From an uncultured Lachnospiraceae bacterium (GTDB lineage Bacteria > Bacillota > Clostridia > Lachnospirales > Lachnospiraceae), in contig CACYHD010000006.1 of the NCBI GenBank assembly GCA_902774125.1, forward strand, positions 1 through 64,000: 64,000 bases of DNA, given 5' to 3'. The translations under genes were made by a program, and so were the position numbers. The notes under the pieces are model-generated. The model did no database searches, was not told the origin of the DNA, and saw only the letters and a program-made list of their open reading frames with translations. Shown here piece after piece: positions 8,808-18,868 of this stretch (positions are counted from its first letter, which is position 1; every line of letters starts with the position of its first letter).

Positions 8808-9821
8808 ATGGTAAGACTCAATCGCAAAAACGAAATAAAAACAAAAAAGCAAAAAAATGAAATAATAGCTTTGGCAATATTTTTGGCGGTAGCAGTGATA
8901 GCAATCGTGGCCGTGATGGTTTTGGTCAAGGACCCGGATGGGAAGGCCGTGAAAAAAACTTCGGGCGGCGAGGTGTTCAAGATAGGTGGCGTTAAATGTA
9001 CGCCTAAGAATAATGTGGACACATACTTGCTAATGGGTATCGACGGCAAGGGCAAGATGGCCGACATTATCGAATCGGAGGATGCCTGCCAGGCCGACGT
9101 GATTGTGCTACTCGTAATCGACCGCGAGGCCAACACATTTGCCACAATCAATATCGACAGAGACACAATAACAGATGTTGATTCATTGGACAGCAAGGGC
9201 AACTACCTTGCGACTACACCGGTTCAGCTGGCGCTAGCTTATTCGCACGGAGACGGCGGCGAGCTAAGTTGTGAAAACATATCCAAGGCAGTTTCTAATT
9301 TGTTTTTTGGACAGCAAATCGATGGGTATGCGGCAATCGGTATGGACGCTATAGCGCGAATCAACCACGAGGTTGGCGGTGTAACAGTCACAATTGAGGA
9401 CGACTTCAAAGATTCAGACAAGTCACTTAAGATGGGACAGACTATCAAGCTAAGCGACAAGCAGGCGCAGCATTACTTGCACGATCGAATGAACGTAGGC
9501 GATGGAACTAACGTGGCACGAATGAGACGCCACAACATGTACCTACAGGAGTTCAAAAAAATCGTCAAGGCCAAGGCTGCAAGCAACAAAAAATATCCAA
9601 TCCAGCTATACCACAGCCTGGATGAATATACAGTGTCATCGCTCACAAGCAATGACATAAGCAAGATAAGCAAGGCGGTGTTCAAAAACAAAGAACTAGG
9701 ACAGTTCAAGTTCAAGGGAACATACGCAATTGACGACTATGGATTTAACGCTTTTACATACGACAAGAAGGACCTAGAGCAGTTGGCAATCAAGTTGTTC
9801 TACGACAAAGTTGAAAAATAA
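8808..9821 (+). CDS. LytR-CpsA-Psr (LCP) family protein
   Basis: LCP enzymes attach polysaccharides from lipid carriers to peptidoglycan. The protein has a basic N-terminus, one membrane segment at about residues 16-38 (IIALAIFLAVAVIAIVAVMV), then an extracellular LCP domain with DTYLLMGIDGKG, the Asp/Arg motif INIDRDT and a later VARMRRHNMYLQEF. 337 residues fit the family. It lies between the phosphatase and the Wzz-like gene, so capsule anchoring is the likely role. Confidence 0.88.
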   Translation: MVRLNRKNEIKTKKQKNEIIALAIFLAVAVIAIVAVMVLVKDPDGKAVKKTSGGEVFKIGGVKCTPKNNVDTYLLMGIDGKGKMADIIESEDACQADVIVLLVIDREANTFATINIDRDTITDVDSLDSKGNYLATTPVQLALAYSHGDGGELSCENISKAVSNLFFGQQIDGYAAIGMDAIARINHEVGGVTVTIEDDFKDSDKSLKMGQTIKLSDKQAQHYLHDRMNVGDGTNVARMRRHNMYLQEFKKIVKAKAASNKKYPIQLYHSLDEYTVSSLTSNDISKISKAVFKNKELGQFKFKGTYAIDDYGFNAFTYDKKDLEQLAIKLFYDKVEK

Positions 9822-9902
9822 GAGCCGGAGCGTCAGACGATTACAGCTTGGAACTGCTGATGGCTAACATTAAATCTGAACTATCACATTAGGAGAAGAA
9901 TT

Positions 9903-10703
9903 TTGAAAAAAGAAAAAAACCTAGAAAACAAAGAAAAAGATATAATCGTTCTTTCTGATGGTGCTAACACTGTGGAGGAAGACGAAATTGATTTTGGCAA
10001 GATTGGAGCGCTGCTTCTAGAGCATATTCACTACATCGTGTTGTGCTTCCTTGTAGGCGCGCTGTTGTTCAACGCATATGCGTACTTCATGAAGCACCCT
10101 ACATACGAGTCAACTGCCAAGTTGTACATGGTATCTACATCAGACGATACTGTTGTTAACTTCGCCGATCTTAACATCGGACAGGCGTTGACCAAGGATT
10201 ACGAGGAATTAATCTTCAGTTATCCTGTTATGGAAGAGGTTATCAACAAGCTCAATCTTGACATGACAAGCGATGCACTAGCAAGCAAGATTGCCATCGA
10301 AAACCCAGAGGACACACGAGTTCTAAGGATAACTACAACAAGTAACGATCCGGCAACAGCTAGAAAAATCACTAATACTCTAATAGATGTAATTAGAACA
10401 TATCTTCCTAAGACAATGAGCACATCTAAGCCTAACGTTGTACAGAGAGGTAAGTTACAGCCTGCCAAGGTAGGACCTAGCTACACTAAGTACCTACTAA
10501 TAGGTGGTGTTTTGTTCGCAGGAATTTATTGCATAATTTTGATTGTATTGTTCTTGCTAGATGACAGTCTTGTGACTGCCGAGGACATCGAAAACGAGTT
10601 CGGCTTCGCACCATTAACTGTCATTCCGGAAAACGATATTTTTATCGAGGACGAGTCTAAAACACCAATCAAAAAACTCAAAAAACAGGGAGGTAGTAAG
10701 TAA
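9903..10703 (+). CDS. Wzz/YveK-type chain-length determinant (capsule kinase activator)
   Basis: Membrane protein that controls chain length and, in Gram-positives, activates the separate BY-kinase. Two membrane segments flank the external domain, at about 44-62 (YIVLCFLVGALLFNAYAYF) and 194-216. The Pro-rich stretch before the second segment and the short cytoplasmic tail are typical. The start is TTG with AGGAGAAG upstream. The kinase gene begins 2 bases after the stop, the usual arrangement of activator and kinase. Confidence 0.9.
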   Translation: MKKEKNLENKEKDIIVLSDGANTVEEDEIDFGKIGALLLEHIHYIVLCFLVGALLFNAYAYFMKHPTYESTAKLYMVSTSDDTVVNFADLNIGQALTKDYEELIFSYPVMEEVINKLNLDMTSDALASKIAIENPEDTRVLRITTTSNDPATARKITNTLIDVIRTYLPKTMSTSKPNVVQRGKLQPAKVGPSYTKYLLIGGVLFAGIYCIILIVLFLLDDSLVTAEDIENEFGFAPLTVIPENDIFIEDESKTPIKKLKKQGGSK

Positions 10704-10705
10704 TT

Positions 10706-11392
10706 ATGAAAAAAGCTAATATCAATCTAATCGATCTCCCTTATTCGGTGGAAGAGGCACTTAACAGACTGAGAGTTAACATCAAGTTCTCAGGCAATGA
10801 TACCAAAAAGATTCTAATAACAAGCTCGGTACCTAACGAGGGCAAAAGCTTCGTATCAACTTACCTTTGGAAGCTACTTGCCGAGGCGGGCTTTAAGACT
10901 GTTTTTATCGACCTGGACCTTCGCAAGGCTACAGCAAGTAACCGTTACAAAATCGAGTCCGAGGGCGAGATGAAGGGCATGGACTATTACTTGTCCGGCC
11001 TGGCAGAGTACGAGGATGTAGTGTACGAGTCCAACATTCCTAACGGCTACATCGTACCTTGTACTAACGTACTAGAAAATCCAACAGTCCTACTAGAAGA
11101 CGCAAGATTCGAAAAACTTCTAGACCAGTTGGCTGAGGATTATAGATATGTCATAATCGACTCACCGCCACTAGACAACGTGGCAGATGGCGCACTTATC
11201 GCATCTATGTGTGACGGAGCGGTTATGGTAGTGAGAAGCGGCTATGCTTCCAAAAAAATCATTAAGCAAGCAGCAGGCCAGCTAGAGCGCGTAGGCTGCA
11301 AGCTACTAGGAACTGTACTTAACAGAGTGCCGGTAACAAAAAAACGTTACGGCAAGTATGCTAGGTATTATAAATATCAGAGGAAGAGTTAA
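10706..11392 (+). CDS. cpsD: BY-type tyrosine kinase (CpsD/YwqD-like)
   Basis: Autophosphorylating tyrosine kinase that works with the Wzz-like protein. Visible motifs: Walker A SSVPNEGKSFVS (about residue 44), Walker A' VFIDLDLRK, Walker B VIIDSPPL, and a C-terminal tyrosine cluster in KRYGKYARYYKYQRKS that is the autophosphorylation site in this family and the target of the PHP phosphatase. 228 aa is the usual size. Confidence 0.93.
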   Translation: MKKANINLIDLPYSVEEALNRLRVNIKFSGNDTKKILITSSVPNEGKSFVSTYLWKLLAEAGFKTVFIDLDLRKATASNRYKIESEGEMKGMDYYLSGLAEYEDVVYESNIPNGYIVPCTNVLENPTVLLEDARFEKLLDQLAEDYRYVIIDSPPLDNVADGALIASMCDGAVMVVRSGYASKKIIKQAAGQLERVGCKLLGTVLNRVPVTKKRYGKYARYYKYQRKS

Positions 11393-11420
11393 AGCTTAAC
11401 CTTGAGTGGGAGGGGACGAT

Positions 11421-12554
11421 TTGGCTAAGAAAAAAATAAAAAGAATAGCAATGATAGGTCAGAAGCGTATCCCTTCTAAAGAGGGAGGCGTTGAAAACGT
11501 TGTGGAAAAAATCTCAGTCAGATTGGTCGAGAAAGGCTTTGATGTAACATGCCTTAACCGCAGGGGCAATCACGTCAGCGGCAAGGAGTTCAACACAGAG
11601 AAGGTCGACAACTACCACGGCGTAAAAATCAAGTCTGTTTTTACAATCAACAAGCGAGGTGTCGCAGCTATGACATCTTCTCACGTTGCGGCCATTAGAG
11701 CGGCTCTCGGAAGATACGACATTGTTCACTTCCATGCCGAAGGTCCAAGTGCGGCAATATGGATCCCTAAGCTTTTTAGAAAAAAGTGTGTGGTAACAAT
11801 CCATGGCCTGGACTGGCAGCGTTCCAAGTGGAAAGGCTTCGCCAAGCGCTACATCAAGTGGGGCGAAAAAATGGCAGTGAAGTTCGCTGACGAGATTATC
11901 GTCCTAAGCAGCAACATGCAGCAGTACTTCAAGAATGAGTACGGCCGCGAGACAACATTCATCCCTAACGGCGCTAACGAGCACAGCAGACGTCCGGCTG
12001 ATATTATCAAAAACAAGTATGGCCTCAACAAGGATGATTACATTCTTTACCTAAGCCGTATTGTTCCAGAAAAAGGTCTTCACTACTTAGTGGAGGCGTA
12101 CCAAGGTTTGAAAACCGACAAAAAACTAGTTATAGCAGGCGGATACTCCGACACAGTCGAGTACTGCCAAAAAATAAAGCAACTATCTGCAGGAAATAAA
12201 AACATTATAATGACGGGCTTCGTCGATGGTATCGAGCGCAAGGAGTTGTTCGACAACGCATACGTATACGCCCTACCATCAGACCTAGAGGGCATGCCGC
12301 TCAGTCTGCTAGAAGCCATGAGCTTCGGCAACTGTTGCCTAGTATCTGACATCCCAGAATGCGCAGAGGTAGTCAACAATCACGGCGTAGTATTCCCTAA
12401 GGGCAACGTAGCAGAGCTGCGCAACAAACTGCAGTGGCTGTGCGACGACAGCAGCATAGTTGAAAAATACAAGAGTGAATCCACAGATTACATCCTGGAG
12501 AAGTATAACTGGGATGATGTGGTGGAGAAGACAGTGAAGGTGTATGAGAAGTAA
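11421..12554 (+). CDS. Glycosyltransferase family 4 (DUF1972-type)
   Basis: GT-B glycosyltransferase. The N-terminus IAMIGQKRIPSKEGGVENVV resembles the rhamnosyl- and glucosyltransferases of capsule loci that carry the DUF1972 acceptor domain. The donor-site E-x7-E is seen in SDLEGMPLSLLEAMSF. TTG 11421 is chosen because GGGAGGGG (11408-11415) is 5 bases upstream. It is the last gene with the genome's ordinary base composition; the next gene overlaps its stop by 11 bases and is clearly richer in A+T. Sugar and linkage cannot be told. Confidence 0.88.
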   Translation: MAKKKIKRIAMIGQKRIPSKEGGVENVVEKISVRLVEKGFDVTCLNRRGNHVSGKEFNTEKVDNYHGVKIKSVFTINKRGVAAMTSSHVAAIRAALGRYDIVHFHAEGPSAAIWIPKLFRKKCVVTIHGLDWQRSKWKGFAKRYIKWGEKMAVKFADEIIVLSSNMQQYFKNEYGRETTFIPNGANEHSRRPADIIKNKYGLNKDDYILYLSRIVPEKGLHYLVEAYQGLKTDKKLVIAGGYSDTVEYCQKIKQLSAGNKNIIMTGFVDGIERKELFDNAYVYALPSDLEGMPLSLLEAMSFGNCCLVSDIPECAEVVNNHGVVFPKGNVAELRNKLQWLCDDSSIVEKYKSESTDYILEKYNWDDVVEKTVKVYEK

Positions 12555-13368
12555 TATAGATAGATTAAGGCAATTACAGTTAAAAATTGCCTTGGAAGTT
12601 AAGAGAGTCTGTGAGCAAAATAATATAAAGTATTTTTTGGCATATGGAACTTTGTTAGGAGCAATACGTCATGGAGGATTTATACCATGGGATGATGATT
12701 TTGATATTGCTATGTTTAGGGAAGATTATGACAAATTTGTCAAAATATTCCCTACACAAACAAATCCAGATGTTTTTTTTATGGAAAATTGGGATACTGA
12801 GCCTGAGTTCGGATTATCCTTCACCAAGATAAAACTTAATGGCACTATATTTGAGGAAAATTCAATTAGCAAAACAAATACTCATAAAGGTATTTTTGTT
12901 GATATTTTGCCATATGATTATTTGCCTAATAATGTTAAGGAAATACGGAAAACTGCTCGTAAGTTATCAGTGTTAGGTAAAATTTATAAATTTAAGTTAG
13001 GTTATTTACCTACTAATCCGGATAATACTTTTCAAAAGTGCTTAAGCAAAATTATTAAAGTTTTATTTAAATTTTCAAGTTTAAAAAGACTGAAAAAGCG
13101 AATAATCAAAGAAGAAATTAAATACAATGATAGTAATACAAAGAATGTTACAGTTGTTAGTGGAGCATATCATTGTAGAGATTATTTTGATAAAAGTTAT
13201 TTAAATAGAACTAAAATAGTAAAATTCGAGGATCAAGAATTTAGTATTCCATATGAATATGAAAAAGTTCTTGAAAGTATATATGGGGATTATATGGAAT
13301 TACCACCTGAGGAAGAAAGAATATTTAGACATAACGCATTATATATAGATTATGGAAATTACGAATAA
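12544..13368 (+). CDS. LicD family phosphotransferase
   Basis: LicD proteins transfer phosphocholine or related phospho-groups onto surface polysaccharides. The nucleotidyltransferase-fold signature is complete: YFLAYGTLLGAIRHGGFIPW followed by DDDFDIAMFREDY, which carries the metal-binding Asp residues. 274 aa is normal. It marks the left edge of the AT-rich capsule cassette. The substrate is not predictable; no choline-activating genes were seen in the window. Confidence 0.9.
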   Translation: MRSNIDRLRQLQLKIALEVKRVCEQNNIKYFLAYGTLLGAIRHGGFIPWDDDFDIAMFREDYDKFVKIFPTQTNPDVFFMENWDTEPEFGLSFTKIKLNGTIFEENSISKTNTHKGIFVDILPYDYLPNNVKEIRKTARKLSVLGKIYKFKLGYLPTNPDNTFQKCLSKIIKVLFKFSSLKRLKKRIIKEEIKYNDSNTKNVTVVSGAYHCRDYFDKSYLNRTKIVKFEDQEFSIPYEYEKVLESIYGDYMELPPEEERIFRHNALYIDYGNYE

Positions 13369-13377
13369 GGAGCATAG

Positions 13378-14508
13378 ATGATAAGAATATTACATTCTGT
13401 TAGCAATATGGATAGAGCGGGCGTTGAAACAATGCTTATGAATTATTATAGGCATATAGATCGCAATAAGATTCAGTTCGATTTTTTGTGTAATAAAAGC
13501 AAGCCAGGCGCTTATGATGAGGAAATAAAAAAACTTGGTGGAAGGATTTATCATACACCAGGATTGAATCCGTTCAAGTATTTCAAATATTTGAAGTTTA
13601 TGAAAAATTTTTTTGCTGAACATCCAGAGTATAAAATTGTTCATGCACATAATGGTGCATTTATAGTATATCCATTATTTGCTGCTAAAAGAAACAAAAT
13701 ACCTGTTAGAATATCACATGTTCATAGTGCTTCGTTTACGTTTGATTATAAATGGCCATTGAAGGTTTTTTGTAAACCTTGGATTAAGAGGTGTGCTACT
13801 CACAAGTGGGCTTGTGGAAGAGACGCTGCCAAGTTCTATTATGGCAAGAAAGCAGTGGAAAATGGCGAGACTTTGACAATAAACAATGCTATTGATATTG
13901 ATAGATTTTTATTTAATAAAGACAAACGTGATGAAATTAGGAACAAATATAATTTAAACGGCAAATATGTTATTGGCCATGTTGGACGATTCGACAAGCA
14001 GAAGAATCACTCATTTTTGATTGATATATTTAGTGAAGTGTCTAAAAAAGACAAAAATGCAGTTTTGTTGTTGTTGGGTGAAGGCGCATTAATGGATGAA
14101 ATCGCTAATAAAGTGAAAAACTTAGGGCTTGAAGAGAAAGTTATCTTTATGGGCAATGTCGATAATGTCAACGAGTTCTATCAGGCTATGGATGTATTTG
14201 TTCTTCCTTCCATTTGGGAAGGTTTACCAGTGGTAGGAATAGAAGCTCAAGCAGCAGATTTGCCTTGTGTGTTTTCTGATGATGTTACAGTTGAGACAAC
14301 GATACTGCCAACTACTTGTTATTTGAGTAGAAAAGATACGATTGAAAAATGGGCAGAAACTGTTTTAAAGCTAAAGCATCATAAGAGAGTTGATAAGAGT
14401 GTGGAAATAAAATCCGCTGGTTACGATATTGAAACAGAAAGCAAAAAATTAGTTGATATATATACAAAGTTATTAGGATTAAATAAAGAGGTAAAAAATG
14501 AAGCCTAA
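13378..14508 (+). CDS. Glycosyltransferase family 4
   Basis: A 376-residue GT-B enzyme. N-terminal ILHSVSNMDRAGVETMLMNY is the usual acceptor-side start. IGHVGRFDKQKNHSFLIDIF begins the donor domain, and the E-x7-E motif is in PSIWEGLPVVGIEAQA. Similar to the EpsF-type enzymes of Firmicutes exopolysaccharide loci. AAGGAG precedes the ATG; the next gene overlaps its end by 11 bases. Confidence 0.9.
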   Translation: MIRILHSVSNMDRAGVETMLMNYYRHIDRNKIQFDFLCNKSKPGAYDEEIKKLGGRIYHTPGLNPFKYFKYLKFMKNFFAEHPEYKIVHAHNGAFIVYPLFAAKRNKIPVRISHVHSASFTFDYKWPLKVFCKPWIKRCATHKWACGRDAAKFYYGKKAVENGETLTINNAIDIDRFLFNKDKRDEIRNKYNLNGKYVIGHVGRFDKQKNHSFLIDIFSEVSKKDKNAVLLLLGEGALMDEIANKVKNLGLEEKVIFMGNVDNVNEFYQAMDVFVLPSIWEGLPVVGIEAQAADLPCVFSDDVTVETTILPTTCYLSRKDTIEKWAETVLKLKHHKRVDKSVEIKSAGYDIETESKKLVDIYTKLLGLNKEVKNEA

Positions 14509-15523
14509 AATCAGCATAATTGTGCCGGTTTATAATGTGGAAAAGTATTTGGACAGATGCATGAATAGTATTATAAATCAGACTATGAATGAAATTGAAA
14601 TTATTCTAGTAGATGATAAATCACCAGACAATTGTCCGCGGTTATGTGATGAATATGCCAAACAAGATAGTAGAATAAAAGTAATCCACAAAAACAAAAA
14701 TGAAGGGTTAGGTTATGCTAGAAATACAGGTTTAGATATTGCAACAGGGGAATATATAGCGTTTGTTGATTCTGATGATTTTGTGACAGTTGATCTCTGT
14801 GAAAAATTATACTTAACAGCAAAACATAACGATGCAGATGTTGTTTATGGTGGAGTATATTATTATTATGACGAAAAAAAAATAAAAACAAGAAAAAATT
14901 TTAAAAAAATACAAAGATGGTCTAATGAAGAAGTTAAAGAATTGTTATTAGATTTTATTGCAACAAAACCTACAGAAAAAAATGACACTTTGATAGAAGT
15001 TTCTGTTTGGAAGGCGCTATTTAGAAAATCATTATTAGATGATAATAAAATAAGATTTGTTTCTGAAAGGGATTTTATTTCAGAAGATATTATTTTTGAT
15101 ATTGACTATTTGCATTTATGTAGGAGGGTGACGATTATTCCTGATCCAGTTTACTATTATTGTAACAACGAGAGTTCTTTATCTAAAAGCTATCGTAAAG
15201 ATCGATTTATAAAGGTAAATGTGTTATATGAAGAAATAAAAAGGCGATTAAGTAATATATACAAGGAAAACGATGTAAATCTTAGGTGTGATAGATTCTT
15301 GATTGCTAGAGCAAGAACAAACGCTAGAGCTATAGCAAAAAATCAAAAGTTAATTGGCAAAAGTGAAGTTATAAATGGACTACGTGATATTTGTGAAAAT
15401 GATAATTTGAAAAAAGTGTTAAGCAGATATCCGATTCATTTATTACCAAAGAAGTATTATATTGTTGCATTACTAATGAAACATAAAAAATACAATATAC
15501 TTAGAATGTTATTGAGTAGATAG
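14498..15523 (+). CDS. Glycosyltransferase family 2
   Basis: GT-A enzyme of 341 aa. It shows IIVPVYNVEKYLDRCMNSI, the substrate-binding DDKSPDNC, and the metal-binding YIAFVDSDDFV at about residue 90. The C-terminal half is variable, as in other capsule GT2 enzymes. It overlaps the preceding glycosyltransferase gene. Confidence 0.92.
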   Translation: MKPKISIIVPVYNVEKYLDRCMNSIINQTMNEIEIILVDDKSPDNCPRLCDEYAKQDSRIKVIHKNKNEGLGYARNTGLDIATGEYIAFVDSDDFVTVDLCEKLYLTAKHNDADVVYGGVYYYYDEKKIKTRKNFKKIQRWSNEEVKELLLDFIATKPTEKNDTLIEVSVWKALFRKSLLDDNKIRFVSERDFISEDIIFDIDYLHLCRRVTIIPDPVYYYCNNESSLSKSYRKDRFIKVNVLYEEIKRRLSNIYKENDVNLRCDRFLIARARTNARAIAKNQKLIGKSEVINGLRDICENDNLKKVLSRYPIHLLPKKYYIVALLMKHKKYNILRMLLSR

Positions 15524-15534
15524 AAGGTGAGATT

Positions 15535-16083
15535 GTGTTTACAAAACCTAATCAAGTTAAAAGAGCAAAAATGATGATGTATCTTATTCAGTCACCTATT
15601 AAGAGAACAAAGTGGCTGAAAAAGCATAATGTATTTCACGACATTGGTGATAACTGTTATTATCATACTAGAGATATTCCAACAGAGCCATATATGTTGT
15701 CAATGGGGAATAATGTCAGAGTTGCAGCCAATGTAAGGTTTATCACACATGATATTATTTGTATGGTATTTAATAATGTGCCAGAGTATATTGGCAAGTA
15801 TGGGAAGAGTAAATATTATGTTGGAAAAATTGAGATTTTTGATAATGTTATGATAGGAGCAGAATCAACTATTTTATACGATGTAAAAATTGGTCCAAAT
15901 GCGATTGTGGCAGCCGGAAGTGTTGTGACAAAAGATGTTAAGGAAGGTACTATAGTTGCAGGTAATCCTGCTAAAGAAATTGGAAAAGTGGAAAATATTA
16001 TAAAAAGAAGAAATGCTTTAAATGCATTGCGTCCAGGAAAAAATGATGGCTTGGAAAAAATATTGAATTATTTTTGGGATTAA
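15535..16083 (+). CDS. Left-handed beta-helix acetyltransferase
   Basis: Hexapeptide-repeat O-acetyltransferase of 182 aa, probably modifying the capsule repeat unit. Repeats are visible at VRVAANVRFITHD and from VMIGAESTILYDVKIGPNAI to AGSVVTKDVKEGTIVAGNPA, the last being the usual family ending. The start is GTG with AAGGTGAG upstream. Confidence 0.87.
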   Translation: MFTKPNQVKRAKMMMYLIQSPIKRTKWLKKHNVFHDIGDNCYYHTRDIPTEPYMLSMGNNVRVAANVRFITHDIICMVFNNVPEYIGKYGKSKYYVGKIEIFDNVMIGAESTILYDVKIGPNAIVAAGSVVTKDVKEGTIVAGNPAKEIGKVENIIKRRNALNALRPGKNDGLEKILNYFWD

Positions 16084-16095
16084 AGAGGATTATTT

Positions 16096-17301
16096 ATGTA
16101 TATATTTTACATATTAACAATGGCAATATCGTTTTCTTTTTTGTTTGTTGGTGAACAGGTCCCTTTTTGGTATAAATTTGTACTTGCTTCTATATGGGTG
16201 GTATTGTACTTTGGAACAGAAATATTACGAGCAAAAAAAGTAAAAGGAATTGAAGCTACATATATTAAGAATTATGTTTATCCACTGGGCGTGATTGTGT
16301 TATGGACCATGTTTTTGTGGATTATTGTACCGCCTGTTGGGTTGGAGTTATCAAACATCTCTAGAATGTTTAGTAATATTTTTAATTTGCTTCTGGCTGT
16401 GTTATGTGCAGTTGCTGTAACAAAATTATTTGGAAAAAAAGTAATATGTTATACGCTTTGGGCAATAGTGTTATCAGTTTTCGTAAATACAATATTTTCG
16501 GTGAAAATGTATGGCATAGGAACATTTATATCCTATTTACCTCAAGCTGTTTTGAGCACAGATTTTGTGTTTGGAACACCTTTATATATGCTAGGAAGGG
16601 CTTTGGAAGTACAAGATGCAACAATTGCAACTGGTTTTTTTATAATATATTATTTACTATTTGATAGGGAAAACCCTAAGAATAAGAAGATAACATATAT
16701 TGCATTAGCGCTAGTATGCTCATATATAGGGTTTAAAAGAACGGAGTTTATTGCAATAATAATTACTATTTTATTTATTTTAATTATTAGGCGCTTTAAA
16801 ATCAAAATAAAGACAGCAATTATTATTATGGGTGCATTGTTTTTTGTAATAGGAGTAGGGTACGTTATTGTAGTTAAAACTAATGAATTTCAAATAATAA
16901 TTAACTATATTGGAGCAAATGTAAATGGAAGAGAGGGTATTTATAGAGCTCTGTCTCGTTATTATTCACTGTCGCCTTTTTATTTAGGTAAAGGTTTTAC
17001 TTATGTGGATAAAGTATTATACGAATCTATAGGATTTGCAACTCATAATGCGTTTATAAAGATGTTCGCCGAATTAGGAGCTATCCCGTTTCTTGTTTGG
17101 ATGTATTGGTGGGTGATAGGTGTACCAAAAAGATTATCAAAGAGGGTTAGTCGCAACAGCGCATTGTTAGTAGTGGCATGTACAATGTATTTGTTTCTAA
17201 CATATTGTATTGAAAACACATTAAGCTTGTTTTGTGTTCAGTTCTGTTTTATTTTAGTGCCTTTTGCGGTTATAAATGACGAAAAACGATTAGCAAATTA
17301 G
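16096..17301 (+). CDS. wzy: O-antigen/capsule polymerase (Wzy-like)
   Basis: A 401-residue integral membrane protein with about 10-11 predicted membrane segments. A large external loop in the C-terminal half contains NGREGIYRALSRYYSLSPFY and GFATHNAFIKMFAELG, the part where Wzy_C/O-antigen ligase-like proteins carry functional Arg and His residues. Its place next to the flippase supports polymerase. The sequence is too divergent to say which linkage it forms. Confidence 0.82.
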   Translation: MYIFYILTMAISFSFLFVGEQVPFWYKFVLASIWVVLYFGTEILRAKKVKGIEATYIKNYVYPLGVIVLWTMFLWIIVPPVGLELSNISRMFSNIFNLLLAVLCAVAVTKLFGKKVICYTLWAIVLSVFVNTIFSVKMYGIGTFISYLPQAVLSTDFVFGTPLYMLGRALEVQDATIATGFFIIYYLLFDRENPKNKKITYIALALVCSYIGFKRTEFIAIIITILFILIIRRFKIKIKTAIIIMGALFFVIGVGYVIVVKTNEFQIIINYIGANVNGREGIYRALSRYYSLSPFYLGKGFTYVDKVLYESIGFATHNAFIKMFAELGAIPFLVWMYWWVIGVPKRLSKRVSRNSALLVVACTMYLFLTYCIENTLSLFCVQFCFILVPFAVINDEKRLAN

Positions 17302-17311
17302 GAGAAGATAA

Positions 17312-18868
17312 ATGGCAGTTGAGTCTAGAACAACAAGATCGTTAAAAAATATTATTGCCGGAGTCATATTTAAAATTACAGGAATCTTGTTCCCGTTTAT
17401 AATAAAAATAGTAATGATCAAGCAATTGGGCGTTGAGTATTTAGGTCTAAATAGTCTATTTACATCAATACTAATGGTCTTGTCTCTTTCAGAGTTAGGT
17501 ATAGGTAGTGCGTTGGTTTATAACATGTATAAACCTATTGCGGAAGGGGACGATGAGCGAGTATGCGCATTACTGAAAATATATAGAAATATTTATTATG
17601 CCATAGGTGGAGTTATAACAGTAGTTGGACTAATACTGTTACCATTTTTAAGGTTTTTTATAAGTGGGAAATATCCGTCAGACATTAATATTTATGTATT
17701 GTATATAATCTTTTTGTTTAATACAGTTATAAGTTATTATTGTTTTGCATATAAAAAATCTTTATGGGAAGCTAACCAAAGAAATGGAACAGACAATTTT
17801 TTGGCATCAATAATTAGTGTTTGCATGTATGTTATGCAAATACTAGCGATGATAACAACTAAAAATTACTATGTTTATATTTCTATTATGCCAATTTGTA
17901 CTATTGCTCAAAACTTATTGAGAAATTACTTGGTTAATAAAATGTATCCTCAATATAAGTGTAGAGGTACTCTAGAAAAGGGGTTTGGCAAAAAACTATT
18001 TATAAAAGTAAGAGCTTTATTGGGGCATAAAATTGGTTATACAGTATTAGCGGCAGCTGATAGTATAGTTATTTCTTCTTTTTTGGGTTTGAAACAATTA
18101 GCTATTTATAGTAATTACTACCAAATAATTAATTCTCTAATTGGACTATTGTCAGTGGTATTTGTCGCTATAACTGCTAGTGTTGGAAATAGCATAATTA
18201 CTTCAAATAAAAAGAAAATTTATGAGAACTTTTCTACACTTAACTTGTTGGGTAACTGGTTGGTGGGTTGGGTTTCAATATGCTTAATTTGCTTATATCA
18301 GCCTTTTATGAGAATATGGATGGGAAAAAGTATGATGTTTCCTAATTACATAGTACTGTTGTTTGTCGTTTATTTTCACACTACACTCTTTGGGAAAATA
18401 ACTCTAACATATAAAGATGCAGCTGGAATGTGGGAACAAGATTTTTGGAAACCATATATAGGCTCGTTGGTAAATATAATAGTCAACATATCTTTATGTA
18501 TATATATAGGCGTGGAAGGAGTGTTAATTTCTACCATACTGGTAATGGTTTTTATATATTTTCCTTGGGAAAGCGCAGTTGTATTTAAGCAGTTGTTTAG
18601 AAGAAGTATGAAAGAATATTATTCTCGAATGCTGTTATATACATCAGTGGTGATTGGTAATGGGGCGATAACCTATTTTCTATGTAGCCTATTGGATGAC
18701 ACAGGATTATTAACTTTGATTATTAAAGCATTAATATGTTTGGTAATACCTAATGTTGTTTTTTTACTAGTTTATTATCGATTGCCAGAGTTTAAAGATA
18801 GTAAAGAAAGATTTAAAGACATTATAAGGATGAGAATGTCAAATTCAAGAGGATGGCATAATGATTAA
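17312..18868 (+). CDS. wzx: Polysaccharide flippase (Wzx-like, MATE/MOP superfamily)
   Basis: A 518-residue membrane protein with about 12-14 membrane segments. The N-terminus (RTTRSLKNIIAGVIFKITG, then LGVEYLGLNSLFTSIL with LSELGIGSALVYNMY) is characteristic of Gram-positive Wzx exporters, which move lipid-linked repeat units across the membrane. The end overlaps the next gene by 8 bases. Confidence 0.9.
   Translation: MAVESRTTRSLKNIIAGVIFKITGILFPFIIKIVMIKQLGVEYLGLNSLFTSILMVLSLSELGIGSALVYNMYKPIAEGDDERVCALLKIYRNIYYAIGGVITVVGLILLPFLRFFISGKYPSDINIYVLYIIFLFNTVISYYCFAYKKSLWEANQRNGTDNFLASIISVCMYVMQILAMITTKNYYVYISIMPICTIAQNLLRNYLVNKMYPQYKCRGTLEKGFGKKLFIKVRALLGHKIGYTVLAAADSIVISSFLGLKQLAIYSNYYQIINSLIGLLSVVFVAITASVGNSIITSNKKKIYENFSTLNLLGNWLVGWVSICLICLYQPFMRIWMGKSMMFPNYIVLLFVVYFHTTLFGKITLTYKDAAGMWEQDFWKPYIGSLVNIIVNISLCIYIGVEGVLISTILVMVFIYFPWESAVVFKQLFRRSMKEYYSRMLLYTSVVIGNGAITYFLCSLLDDTGLLTLIIKALICLVIPNVVFLLVYYRLPEFKDSKERFKDIIRMRMSNSRGWHND

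Noticed and set aside
8648-9202. 184-aa minus-strand ORF opposite the LCP gene
   Set aside because: Composition of an antisense shadow; the plus strand has clear LCP and small-peptide genes.
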